From the NCBI GenBank assembly GCA_947629325.1, contig CANRDE010000010.1, positions 1 to 35,203 of the forward strand: a DNA stretch of 35,203 bases. The letters run 5' to 3'. Numbering within the stretch: position 1 is the stretch's first letter; every line of letters starts with the position of its first letter. The position numbers and the translations under genes are program-made. Shown piece after piece: positions 22,053-30,683 of the stretch. The notes under the pieces are model-generated. The model did no database searches and was not told the DNA's origin. It saw only the letters and a list, made by a program, of their open reading frames with translations. The stretch is from an uncultured Bacilli bacterium (GTDB lineage Bacteria; Bacillota_I; Bacilli_A; RF39; UBA660).

Positions 22053-22070
22053 CAATATTTTACAATATTG
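22053..22070. promoter_or_regulatory. Perfect inverted repeat upstream of parE promoter
   Basis: CAATATT-TTAC-AATATTG, two 7-base arms with a 4-base spacer. It lies 12 bases beyond the -35 of parE. It could be a protein-binding site or a chance AT-rich palindrome; no T-run marks it as a terminator. Confidence 0.35.
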
Positions 22071-22096
22071 AAAACGTTAAATTTATTTCTATAAAT

Positions 22097-22123
22097 AAAA
22101 AAAACTTTACTTAAATAGTAAAG
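22097..22123 (-). terminator. Terminator of the 348-aa gene
   Basis: On the minus strand, CTTTACT and AGTAAAG (22105-22111 with 22117-22123) around a five-base loop, then eight Ts, just after the stop at 22126. Confidence 0.75.
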
Positions 22124-22125
22124 CT

Positions 22126-23172
22126 TTATTTATCAATAGTATATGTTTCTCCGGCTAATTCATCTAATTTATAATCAGTCAAAATAGGTTTTTCCACCTC
22201 AGGAGTTTCAATTTGAGGTTCTTCTTTTTTTTCTTCATTTACCTCTTTTTTCAATGCCGGTAATTCTATTTCAATATCATCATCTTTAATGATTGTACTT
22301 TGAGCTTTTGATTCAGAACTTGATTCTTCTTTTTCGGGAACATATACAGAGCTAAATATCTCTGGGCCTTTAGAGATTGGCGTAACCTCTTTATTTTCTG
22401 GCTCTCTTTCCAATTGTTCAAAACTATACGTAGGTACTTCTACTTCTGGTATAATAGTAGGCTCTGGCTTTCCAAAATCTATTTCAGGAATACTAACTTC
22501 ATCAAAAGTTATTGTATCAGTTACTTCATTAGTATCATTATTAAATACTAATGGTTTTTCTTCTTCTTTAGCAAAAATTGGCTCACTTACTGGGGTAATA
22601 TCTATGTTATTTTGCGGTTCAATAGTTGGCTCTATATTAATGGTTGGTTCCGTAACTGGTATTTCAATTTCTTTATTTTCTTCAATAATTCCACTTTCTT
22701 TTGGTAATTCCATATTTATCGGTGCATTATTATTTTCTAAATTTAAATTTAACATTTCTTGGTTTGCCAAAAATTCATTATTATTATTAATATTATTATT
22801 TACTTCTGGTATAGGTTCTGCTGATGGCAATATTGGATCAGGAATTTCATTCATTTCCGTAGTATTTTCAGCTAAATTATTTATAGTTGGTATCTCATCT
22901 ATGCTTGGTACAATAATAGTATCGTTTTCTAATTTTTGCGCTTCTGTTTCATTTACTGGATTCGCTTCTAAAGGAGCGCTAACACTATCCTCTTTAAAAG
23001 CATCATTATTTATTTGTTGTAATTTCTTAGTGGCTTCGATTTCCCGCTTTGTTTTATCCTTTTTACCCAAAAATAAAATAACTATAAATAAAATTAACAA
23101 TACTATAATCGAAATCATTAAGTAAGTGCCGAAATATTCATAATTATATAATTTATTTAAAAATTCCTCCAT
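22126..23172 (-). CDS. Membrane-anchored acidic disordered protein, unknown (348 aa)
   Basis: One membrane helix at about residues 17-36, a short basic segment (GKKDKTKREIEATKK), then about 290 residues rich in Glu, Pro, Asn, Ile and Val with no clear domain. Short patterns such as EIPxxxP, PTI and PEVE recur, and it ends in YKLDELAGETYTID. By the positive-inside rule the tail should be cytoplasmic. I do not recognise it. Membrane-tethered acidic tails of this kind are found in some division or scaffold proteins, but nothing here proves that. GAGGTG precedes the ATG. It has its own promoter and terminator. Confidence 0.65.
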   Translation of the reverse strand: MEEFLNKLYNYEYFGTYLMISIIVLLILFIVILFLGKKDKTKREIEATKKLQQINNDAFKEDSVSAPLEANPVNETEAQKLENDTIIVPSIDEIPTINNLAENTTEMNEIPDPILPSAEPIPEVNNNINNNNEFLANQEMLNLNLENNNAPINMELPKESGIIEENKEIEIPVTEPTINIEPTIEPQNNIDITPVSEPIFAKEEEKPLVFNNDTNEVTDTITFDEVSIPEIDFGKPEPTIIPEVEVPTYSFEQLEREPENKEVTPISKGPEIFSSVYVPEKEESSSESKAQSTIIKDDDIEIELPALKKEVNEEKKEEPQIETPEVEKPILTDYKLDELAGETYTIDK

Positions 23173-23197
23173 AAGGACACCTCTTTATTCTATAAAA

Positions 23198-23226
23198 ATA
23201 TTATCATAAAAATTATATTAATGCAA
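23198..23226 (-). promoter_or_regulatory. Promoter of the 348-aa gene
   Basis: On the minus strand, TTGCAT (23221-23226), 17-base spacer, TAATAT (23198-23203). The -35 overlaps a small ATGCAA/TTGCAT hairpin after the SpoVIF gene. Confidence 0.5.
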
Positions 23227-23244
23227 TATTTTTGCATGTATGAT

Positions 23245-23487
23245 TTAAAACATTTTATCTATATTTTTAGGGACATTGCCATCCACAACTTTTGATATAA
23301 TTTTATCACTTTGTTCTTTAGAAATTTTTTTACCAGTCATTTTACATAAAGTATCAATTACTTCTCGTAAAGTACCCTCATCTTTCATATTTCCCTTTTG
23401 AAGCTTTTCGGCTAGGCCTACTATAGTTTCTTTATCAACTTTTGTTTTCTTTTCCACTTTATTAAAAAAAGAATCGCTTAAATTCAT
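23245..23487 (-). CDS. SpoVIF-family protein
   Basis: An 80-residue protein that matches the stage VI sporulation protein F family: SDSFFNKVEKKTKVDKETI, KGNMKDEGTLREVID, then GKKISKEQSDKII and GNVPKNID. In Bacillus the protein helps spore coat assembly and late spore properties. Relatives also exist in Bacilli with no known spores, so it does not alone prove sporulation. GAGGTG precedes the ATG. Confidence 0.8.
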   Translation of the reverse strand: MNLSDSFFNKVEKKTKVDKETIVGLAEKLQKGNMKDEGTLREVIDTLCKMTGKKISKEQSDKIISKVVDGNVPKNIDKMF

Positions 23488-23552
23488 ATAACACCTCTAT
23501 TAAAAGTATATGCTTAAGTAATTCTTTAAGTTAAAAACTTTTTAACTCAAGT

Positions 23553-24608
23553 TTATTTAATGGTAATTGATCCAGTCTTTGGATATACTTGAATATAAGT
23601 ATTACCATCAGAAACTTCTAATTCTGTACCATCTAAATAAGTATATTTAGTTTTTTCTTCTCTTTTAGCTTTACTCCATTTAATTGGAATACTATAACCA
23701 TTAGTTATATACACTCCATCACCACTACCTATGTTGTCAAAGTTTTGTCTACCTTTATCGTCTCCAGATATAGTACTATTGTAAATAGAATATGCTATTA
23801 TATTTTTCGTAGTATATTGTTCTTTAGTTATATCATCAACATGTTCTTTACCATTAACAAATCTTTTATATGTTTTAGTAGCTTCATCATATGTATAAGA
23901 TGTTGTAACAGCATTAGAATATTTTATTGTTACTTCATTCGCTACGGTGGCATTTTCTTTATTTTGTAACTCATTATCTTTTGGAATATAATTTAAAAGA
24001 ACACCTTTATCTGTTGTTTCACGATATTTTAACTTTTGGGTTGCATTCTTCAACATTTCCATTGTGGTAAATCCTGTATGTTCTAGAGCAACATTAAGAG
24101 ATTTATCACGATAGAAATATATTCCTTCATAAGCAAGACCATTAATATTATTTATTTTTAAAGTACTAATATCACTTTGCGCTTGAGGACTCCAACCCCA
24201 ATGGACATAAATGGCATCATTTTCTAAAGCGTAGTCTAAGAAATAATGTCTTGAACTTCGGACTGAGCCAATTTTTTCAGTTTGTTGATCTTTAAATAAT
24301 GCTAAATATCTAGTTAAACCACCTTCAACGATAAATTCATATATCATGTAGGCATCTTGTAATCCAGCATGATGAGCCCTAGCATCAGGATGGTTATTAA
24401 TCATAACAGCATAAGGCCTTGAATTAGAATTCAAATCGACAATATCAACTTTTTCAACAACATCTGGTTTCTCTTTATCAGTTTTCTTTTTTATATCAGG
24501 TTTATCTTTTAAGATAAAAAATATTGATAAAGTAATAGCTATTAAAAATAGGATAGCTACAATAATTGCTCCGATTAAATATTTCTTTTTTATTTTTATC
24601 TTTTTCAT
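23553..24608 (-). CDS. DUF3048 (YerB-like) secreted protein
   Basis: One N-terminal membrane helix (about 10-33), without the lipobox Cys that Bacillus YerB has, then a Lys/Asp linker and the DUF3048 fold. Signature stretches are RPYAVMINNHPDAR, YEFIVEGGLTRYLALF, IGSVRSSRHYFLDYA and DAIYVHWGWSPQA; the C-terminal half ends with LEVSDGNTYIQVYP. The family's function is unknown. The protein should sit on the outer face of the membrane. It is the last gene of the surface-polymer run, 39 bases after the SGNH gene. Confidence 0.88.
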   Translation of the reverse strand: MKKIKIKKKYLIGAIIVAILFLIAITLSIFFILKDKPDIKKKTDKEKPDVVEKVDIVDLNSNSRPYAVMINNHPDARAHHAGLQDAYMIYEFIVEGGLTRYLALFKDQQTEKIGSVRSSRHYFLDYALENDAIYVHWGWSPQAQSDISTLKINNINGLAYEGIYFYRDKSLNVALEHTGFTTMEMLKNATQKLKYRETTDKGVLLNYIPKDNELQNKENATVANEVTIKYSNAVTTSYTYDEATKTYKRFVNGKEHVDDITKEQYTTKNIIAYSIYNSTISGDDKGRQNFDNIGSGDGVYITNGYSIPIKWSKAKREEKTKYTYLDGTELEVSDGNTYIQVYPKTGSITIK

Positions 24609-24647
24609 AAAACATTTACACTCCTTAATAATTATATCGTAGTTTTA

Positions 24648-25691
24648 CTATAAAGAAAAGTTAGAATTAAGGCTTTTTAAGTATTCATCAAAAGATTTTT
24701 TAGTTGTATCACTAAAATTTGTTTTAAACCTATTAAACTCCTTATCCCAAGATTTATAAAATTCGTCATACCGATGATCAGGAAGGTGATATTGTTCTTT
24801 TAAATATTTACCAAAATAAAGTGTATATTTTGTTGCTCCATAAACATTTAGATGTGCTGAATCACAAAAATCAGTTTTATAATCTATTTTGAAATTTTTT
24901 AAAGTATTGAAATTTATAATTTTTAATTTATTTGCTTCAATAATGGATATAACATCATTCATTAACATATTAAGTTTTTCATTATAATATCTATTAGGTA
25001 TAACAAATACTACATTTAATTTTTGTTCTTTTATATAATCAATTAACTCAGTTAATTCCTTACTCATATCTTTTGGCAAATTACTTCTTTTATTTAACCA
25101 TTTGTAACTTTCTTGAGAAATTACTTGGGCAGTTGTTAAAGTTAAATTAAATCCTTTATATAAATCAGAATCTCCTACAAAATTTTTAGATTTTATCGTT
25201 TTCCAATTATTATGATATAAGAAAAAACTAAAATAATAATTTATATAATCTTGCTTGGTAACATTTTTATATTTTAAAAACTTATCGATTACATCCTTTC
25301 TATTTAAAGAAAATTTCATGGAATCCATTGTTAGTCTTCCCATTTCCAATTCTATATCTTTTACATCAATTGCAATCATTCCAACATCAATAATATAAAC
25401 TTTAGGCCTTTGATATTTTTCTGATTCTTTTATTAAATTCTTAATCATTGAAAATGGTTGGGATCCAGCAGTTAACATGACCGTTGTAAAACCATATTCA
25501 TTGTAAGCTAAGACAGTATTAAAATGATCATAAACATTACTGGGACCTAAATATACTACATCAAGAGAATTTTTTGGCTCTTTATAAAATAAAGAAATAG
25601 GCGTAAAAACTCCCCATAATATTCTTGAAACACCATTAAATAAAATTACAAAAATAATAATAAATAGTAATGGCTTAATTAACTTTTTCAC
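24648..25691 (-). CDS. SGNH-type membrane-anchored protein, paralogue 1 (DltD/AlgX-like)
   Basis: An N-terminal membrane anchor (about 4-22) and an extracytoplasmic SGNH-like fold. The nucleophile motif is LGPSNVYDHFN (Ser51) and the C-terminal motif is DSAHLNVYGATKY (Asp277, His280), so a Ser-Asp-His set seems complete. In MBOAT systems such proteins finish transfer of the acyl group onto the polymer or select the acceptor. It is clearly paralogous to the protein at 30684-31706, sharing FYKEPKNSLD and FGKYLKE/LGKYLKE stretches. It lies after the UbiA-like gene and is part of the minus-strand run. Confidence 0.8.
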   Translation of the reverse strand: MKKLIKPLLFIIIFVILFNGVSRILWGVFTPISLFYKEPKNSLDVVYLGPSNVYDHFNTVLAYNEYGFTTVMLTAGSQPFSMIKNLIKESEKYQRPKVYIIDVGMIAIDVKDIELEMGRLTMDSMKFSLNRKDVIDKFLKYKNVTKQDYINYYFSFFLYHNNWKTIKSKNFVGDSDLYKGFNLTLTTAQVISQESYKWLNKRSNLPKDMSKELTELIDYIKEQKLNVVFVIPNRYYNEKLNMLMNDVISIIEANKLKIINFNTLKNFKIDYKTDFCDSAHLNVYGATKYTLYFGKYLKEQYHLPDHRYDEFYKSWDKEFNRFKTNFSDTTKKSFDEYLKSLNSNFSL

Positions 25692-25719
25692 AATTAAACC
25701 TCCATTAAATACAAAATAA

Positions 25720-26577
25720 TTAAGACAAATAAATTAACCCCATTAAAATTAATCCATAAATAAAAATCATACCTAATAATATTTTATCGGATGTTACCAC
25801 ATCAACAGGATCACCAAAACTATCATTTTCTACTATCATACAGTATTTTAACATAATCAAAATCACTAAAGGAATTGTCCATATTAAATATTTGCTAGTT
25901 GTAGTAATATCAATTGTCCATAATGAATAAAAAACAACTGATATAGCTAAACACATGTACATACTTTTATCCAAAAAACTTTCATTATAATAATTAAGAA
26001 CTTTCCTGGATTTATTTCCACTTTTAATAAATTCATTTCTTCTCTTACCAAAACCAAGATAAAAAGCGAGTGACATAACAGTTAAATAAAGCCAACTTGA
26101 AATTTCTACATTAATAATACTTCCACCATACAATACTCTAATAATAAAGCCAAGAGCTAATATAGCTACATCTAATAAAGGTATATCTTTTAAACCAAAA
26201 CTATATAATATATTAATAACTATATATACTAGTATATATAGATAACTCATATGAGTTATCTTACAAACAGCTAAAAATTGAAATAAAAGAGATAAAGAAA
26301 ATAATATTATTGCAAAAACGATTGCATTTTTTATTTCTATTTTACCAGATGCTAAGGGCCTATTTTTTTTAATTGGGTGTTTTTTATCCTTATCCTTATC
26401 TTTAATATCATTTACTATGTACACTACAGAAGTAGCCAAAGAAAATGCTATAAAAGCATAGATACTTTTAATTAAGTAAGGCATATTAAATAAATTGCCA
26501 CTTAAAATTATTGGAAAAAAGATTAAAAAATTTTTCACATAATGTTTTATACGCATTAATTTAATATAATTAATCAT
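25720..26577 (-). CDS. UbiA-family decaprenyl-phosphate phosphoribosyltransferase-like enzyme
   Basis: Integral membrane prenyltransferase with 8 or 9 helices. The first Asp motif VNDIKDKDKDKKHPIKKNRP (about 55-74), followed by LASG, closely follows the NDxxDxxxDxxHPxKxxRPxAxG pattern of mycobacterial DPPR synthase. That enzyme moves phosphoribose from PRPP onto a polyprenyl phosphate. GFIIRVLYGG also fits that branch. ATG at 26577 has AAAGG nine bases upstream; it overlaps the gtrA stop. With the neighbouring GtrA and GT-C proteins it suggests a lipid-linked pentose used outside the cell. The phosphatase and epimerase of the arabinose pathway are not seen here. Confidence 0.8.
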   Translation of the reverse strand: MINYIKLMRIKHYVKNFLIFFPIILSGNLFNMPYLIKSIYAFIAFSLATSVVYIVNDIKDKDKDKKHPIKKNRPLASGKIEIKNAIVFAIILFSLSLLFQFLAVCKITHMSYLYILVYIVINILYSFGLKDIPLLDVAILALGFIIRVLYGGSIINVEISSWLYLTVMSLAFYLGFGKRRNEFIKSGNKSRKVLNYYNESFLDKSMYMCLAISVVFYSLWTIDITTTSKYLIWTIPLVILIMLKYCMIVENDSFGDPVDVVTSDKILLGMIFIYGLILMGLIYLS

Positions 26578-26977
26578 TTTTATCATCCTTTACTTGAATT
26601 ATTAATTTACTTATTGGATAAGAAACTGCTAAAAATAATAATGTTAATCCTATTTTACTAATATAAACATTTAAATTAAAGATATCAACTAGAACATACA
26701 AACATACTGTATCCATTAATAATAAAACTAATTTCATTGCAAAAAATTGTATTAATTTTTTTAGATGTTCCTTATTACTTACGTTATTAGCTTTAAAAGT
26801 ATATTTTGAATTCATAAAATATGAAATTATAACTGCTATAGAATATGATACTATATTAGATATTATATAGTTAATTTTTAAACATTCTATAAAAAAAGTA
26901 AATAATAAGAAATTTAATATTGTCATAAGACCTCCAACAAAGGAAAATCTTATAAATTCAATAATTCTTTCTTTCAT
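26570..26977 (-). CDS. GtrA-family flippase-like membrane protein
   Basis: A 135-residue protein with four membrane helices and the GtrA pattern FxxVGGLMTxLNF near the start and FMNSKYTF in the middle. Such proteins help polyprenyl-linked sugars cross the membrane. ATG at 26977 overlaps the stop of the glycosyltransferase before it (TAATG), so translation is coupled. It sits between a GT2 enzyme and the DPPR-synthase-like enzyme, whose product is a likely cargo. Confidence 0.88.
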   Translation of the reverse strand: MKERIIEFIRFSFVGGLMTILNFLLFTFFIECLKINYIISNIVSYSIAVIISYFMNSKYTFKANNVSNKEHLKKLIQFFAMKLVLLLMDTVCLYVLVDIFNLNVYISKIGLTLLFLAVSYPISKLIIQVKDDKND

Positions 26978-27963
26978 TATAAATTCGGCCAAAACCTTTC
27001 TAGATTAATATTACTATAAATTTTGAAGAATAACCAATCTAAATGAATTTTTCTTAAAATTAAAATATTAAATAAAATGAGTTTAACTATAATTCTTTCA
27101 CCTTTGAATTTTAAATTTTTAATTTTGCTATATTCAGGGAACTCTTTTTCCAAAAAATTAAAAGCTTTATTATATTCTTTTTTCATTGCATCAGTTTTAA
27201 CATTACAACCGCTTTTTAATAAATGCCAACACATGCATTTATAAGCATAATAACATAAAAGAATACTCATTCCTCTTTTTTGTTTTAATTTAATAAGATA
27301 GTCAAAAACTATATCTAAAGCTTCAGGATTAAATTTCTTTAATGAAGTATGTGTTACTGATTTTTTATTTTCTACATAATAATAACCTGCACATGCTTCA
27401 TAAGAATAAGTGGGATTAGCTAATACTGTACTAAAATGAAATAATACATCATCTAGAACAGGACCATTAGGTAAATATAAATTATTTTTATTAATAAAAT
27501 CTCTTTTTATTAATTTTCCCCAAGAAGTTATTTTTTGTTTTAGAGCTATATCCTTATTTTTATATTTTCTAATATACTTTACATTACCTTTATCGTCTAT
27601 TTTTGTAAAATCACTTAAAACTAAATCAGGAAAATTATTTTCTTTTGCGCTATCATACAATTTTTCAATAAAATCTTGAGATATATAGTCATCGCAATCA
27701 ACAAATAAAATATAATCACCCGTAGCATACTTTATTCCTTCGTTTTTAGCACCACCTGGGCCAAAATTTCTTTTAGCATTATAAACTTTTATCCTTTTAT
27801 CTTGTTTTTTTAACTCTTTAAGGATGTCTGCTGTATTATCTTTAGAACAATCATTAAAAAATATTATTTCTAAGTTTTTATACGTTTGTTTTTTTAAAGA
27901 CCTATATACTTTTTTGATAAATTTTTCTCCATTATAAACTGGAACAATTACTGTAATTAACAT
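26977..27963 (-). CDS. GT2 family glycosyltransferase
   Basis: Cytosolic GT-A type enzyme. The N-terminus is VIVPVYNGEKFI, followed by IIFFNDCSKDNT, NFGPGGAKNEGI and LFVDCDDYIS (the DxD-type metal site). The C-terminal part is helical and basic, likely at the membrane surface. The start follows AAAGGAG. It would add a sugar from a nucleotide donor during repeat-unit or polymer assembly; donor and acceptor cannot be told. It lies four bases after the GT-C gene and is coupled to gtrA. Confidence 0.9.
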   Translation of the reverse strand: MLITVIVPVYNGEKFIKKVYRSLKKQTYKNLEIIFFNDCSKDNTADILKELKKQDKRIKVYNAKRNFGPGGAKNEGIKYATGDYILFVDCDDYISQDFIEKLYDSAKENNFPDLVLSDFTKIDDKGNVKYIRKYKNKDIALKQKITSWGKLIKRDFINKNNLYLPNGPVLDDVLFHFSTVLANPTYSYEACAGYYYVENKKSVTHTSLKKFNPEALDIVFDYLIKLKQKRGMSILLCYYAYKCMCWHLLKSGCNVKTDAMKKEYNKAFNFLEKEFPEYSKIKNLKFKGERIIVKLILFNILILRKIHLDWLFFKIYSNINLERFWPNL

Positions 27964-27966
27964 AAT

Positions 27967-29508
27967 TTACTTCTCCTTTTTCTTTGCAAAAATTAACTTT
28001 ATTAAATCAACTATACAATATATTCCAATAGCACAAGCAATAGATAATTGCGGAAAAATAATAGCTTTATATCTTGGTTGAACTCCTCCCAATACTAAAA
28101 TAGCTATATAGCCTACTAACATTAATAAAATTATTGATAATTCTTTTTTATGTTCACTTTTAAAAATAAATATTATGCACAAAATACTAATCATAAAATA
28201 GATAAATGCCATAAATGTATTGGCAATAAGCAAATAATCATCATAATCGTTGAGATTATTTAAAACTTTTTGAGGGTTATTACTGGTGTTAGCCCAATTA
28301 AAGAATGCAGCATCATCATCTAAAGCTATTCTAAATTTTTGATACCATATTTTAGGAAGATAACGAACATTACTTTTTATTGTTTTCTTAGCTATTTTAT
28401 CTAAATCCTCAAATACTAATTTTAAATTTCCTGAATATTTGTCATATAATTTTGAATAAATATCAGAATATATATATTCGGGATCATAATCTCCTTTATC
28501 ATTTACGGAATATCCCCATATTAAATAAGAACTAGATGAATTTACAGTTTCAGTTTTTATATAATTTTGAATTGACTTATTTAAAACATAATTAGTGGTT
28601 AAATAAATACCAATAAAAATTAAAATAAAATAACTAATATATCTCCAACTATTTTTAAAATATGTTTTTAAATTTTTAAGATTATCCATAAATTCAACTA
28701 ATATTTCGCTAGCAATAAAAACAAGTAACATATAAATTGCAATTGGTTTAAATAAATTAATTAAACACATTGATATCACTAAAGGAATTGTTAAAATATA
28801 TTTTTGTCTTATATTTTTGTTTTTTAAAACAAAACTCCATATAAAAATTACTAATGAAACAAGAAAAATAGTAAAATGATCTGGTGTTGAAACGTTAGTA
28901 TATGCTATAAGCGATGGCATAGTACTGAAAATTAGAAGTGTTAATAACCCTATTTTATTATTAAACATCCTTTTAATTCCAATATAAAGAAATATAAATG
29001 TTAATGAAAATAATATTAAATTACATACTTTAAAATAACTAGGATGACTTCCAAAAATATCTAATATTTTATAATTTATAAAATCATATGTAAACCAAGA
29101 TGGATATTGAGCAAAATAAATTTGATAATGATTATCTTTTAATTTATTTTCATGATATATAAATTTGTTTCCTTCTAGTTTATATTGATATAAATCTATT
29201 CCTTTAGCAAAATCGCTTGTTTGAGAAGTATCAAAATAATTAATAGAATAAATCCTTAAAGTCAATCCTATTATAAATAATATTATGATAATTATTAATT
29301 CTTTTACTTTACTCAATTTTATTTTTTTTAAGATATAACCAATTCCAATAAAAATAATAGAAATTATCATGAAAGAAAAAGCAATATAGGTAAATGGTTT
29401 AGTATTATTTAATTTTATTAAAGTACATCCAAAAGCTGCTAGAAATACCAAACTAGTTGCTATTAGAAAAATAGTAAATAGCCAGTTATTTTTTATTTTT
29501 TTTGTCAT
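27967..29508 (-). CDS. GT-C type membrane glycosyltransferase (PMT/ArnT-like)
   Basis: A 513-residue protein with about 11-12 membrane helices. The first outer loop has FDTSQTSDFAKGIDLY, an acidic motif typical of GT-C enzymes that use polyprenyl-phosphate sugars. A large outer loop lies at about 310-425. ATG at 29508 follows AAAAGGTGA; a longer start at 29532 lies within wecB. It probably moves a sugar from a lipid carrier to an extracellular acceptor. The DPPR-synthase-like and GtrA proteins nearby could supply that carrier. Confidence 0.8.
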   Translation of the reverse strand: MTKKIKNNWLFTIFLIATSLVFLAAFGCTLIKLNNTKPFTYIAFSFMIISIIFIGIGYILKKIKLSKVKELIIIIILFIIGLTLRIYSINYFDTSQTSDFAKGIDLYQYKLEGNKFIYHENKLKDNHYQIYFAQYPSWFTYDFINYKILDIFGSHPSYFKVCNLILFSLTFIFLYIGIKRMFNNKIGLLTLLIFSTMPSLIAYTNVSTPDHFTIFLVSLVIFIWSFVLKNKNIRQKYILTIPLVISMCLINLFKPIAIYMLLVFIASEILVEFMDNLKNLKTYFKNSWRYISYFILIFIGIYLTTNYVLNKSIQNYIKTETVNSSSSYLIWGYSVNDKGDYDPEYIYSDIYSKLYDKYSGNLKLVFEDLDKIAKKTIKSNVRYLPKIWYQKFRIALDDDAAFFNWANTSNNPQKVLNNLNDYDDYLLIANTFMAFIYFMISILCIIFIFKSEHKKELSIILLMLVGYIAILVLGGVQPRYKAIIFPQLSIACAIGIYCIVDLIKLIFAKKKEK

Positions 29509-29512
29509 AATA

Positions 29513-30625
29513 TCACCTTTTAAATTTTTCAATTATGGCATCTACTATTCTTTCACTAGCATGACCATCACCATACGGATTAGATGCTTTACTCATTTTA
29601 TCATACGCTTCTTTATCAGTTAATAACTTTTTAGCCTCCTCATAAATTGTATTTTCATCAGTTCCAACTAACTTTAAAGTACCAGCATCAATTCCTTCTG
29701 GTCTTTCAGTAGTATCTCTTAACACTAATACTGGTTTACCTAATGATGGAGCCTCTTCTTGGATACCACCAGAATCACTTAAAATTAAATAGGATTTATT
29801 TTGAAAATTATGAAAATCAAATACTTCTAAAGGTTCAATTAATTTAACACGATCACAATTTTCAAATATTTCATTAGCAACTTCTCTTACTTTTGGATTT
29901 AAATGAATTGGATAAATAACTTTAACTTTAGGAAATTCATCTACTATTTTTCTAATAGCTTTAAAAATATGGCGCATTGGTTCTCCCAAATTTTCTCTTC
30001 GATGAGCTGTTAATAATATTAACTTTTCATCGTCCTTAATCCAGTCTAATTCTGGATTTTTATAATCATTACTAATCGTTGTACTCATGGCATCAATAGC
30101 TGTATTACCCGTAACATATATTTTGCTTTCTTCAATATTTTCTTTTAGCAAATTTTCTTTACTTAAATTAGTTGGAGCAAAATACATATCTGTCATACAA
30201 TCAACCATTTGGCGATTCATTTCTTCCGGATACGGACTATATTTATCATTAGTTCTAAGCCCTGCTTCAACATGGCCAATAGCTACTTGATTATAAAAAG
30301 CTGCTAAAGCCCCGGCAAAAGTTGTAGTTGTATCACCATGAACTAAAACAATGTTTGGTTGACATTCTTTAATCACTTTTTCTAACCCGCTTAAAGCTCT
30401 TGTAGTTATATCTCCTAAAGTTTGACCTTGTTTCATAATATTTAAATCATAATCTGGTTTAATATGAAAAGTATCTAAAACTTGATCAAGCATTTCTCTA
30501 TGTTGCGCTGTAACACAAACTATACTTTCTATTTCTTCTCTTTTCTCTAGTTCTTTAACTAAAGGAGCCATTTTAATTGCTTCTGGTCTTGTTCCAAAAA
30601 TACTCATTACTTTAATTTTTTGCAT
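29513..30625 (-). CDS. wecB: UDP-N-acetylglucosamine 2-epimerase (non-hydrolysing)
   Basis: Converts UDP-GlcNAc to UDP-ManNAc, used for teichoic acid linkage units and capsules. Motifs: FGTRPEAIKMAP at the start, VHGDTTTTFAGA, GHVEAGLRT, PYPEEMNRQ, LTAHRREN and SDSGGIQEEAP. Length 370 is standard. The gene stops with TGA, which shows that TGA is not read as Trp in this organism. AGAGAGG precedes the ATG. A 58-base gap separates it from the SGNH gene upstream. Confidence 0.95.
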   Translation of the reverse strand: MQKIKVMSIFGTRPEAIKMAPLVKELEKREEIESIVCVTAQHREMLDQVLDTFHIKPDYDLNIMKQGQTLGDITTRALSGLEKVIKECQPNIVLVHGDTTTTFAGALAAFYNQVAIGHVEAGLRTNDKYSPYPEEMNRQMVDCMTDMYFAPTNLSKENLLKENIEESKIYVTGNTAIDAMSTTISNDYKNPELDWIKDDEKLILLTAHRRENLGEPMRHIFKAIRKIVDEFPKVKVIYPIHLNPKVREVANEIFENCDRVKLIEPLEVFDFHNFQNKSYLILSDSGGIQEEAPSLGKPVLVLRDTTERPEGIDAGTLKLVGTDENTIYEEAKKLLTDKEAYDKMSKASNPYGDGHASERIVDAIIEKFKR

Positions 30626-30683
30626 TTTATACCTCTCTATCTTGCTCTTATAATATTACCACACTTATTGTGTTAATAACAAT

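Noticed and set aside
23526-23550. Terminator after the DUF3048 gene
   Set aside because: The inverted repeat AGTTAAAAA/TTTTTAACT has almost no loop and no clear T-run beyond the stem on the minus strand, so it is not listed as a feature.
29513-30625. Genetic code 4 (TGA as Trp)
   Set aside because: The AT-rich sequence raised this, but wecB ends with TGA at the family's normal length and Trp is encoded by TGG throughout.
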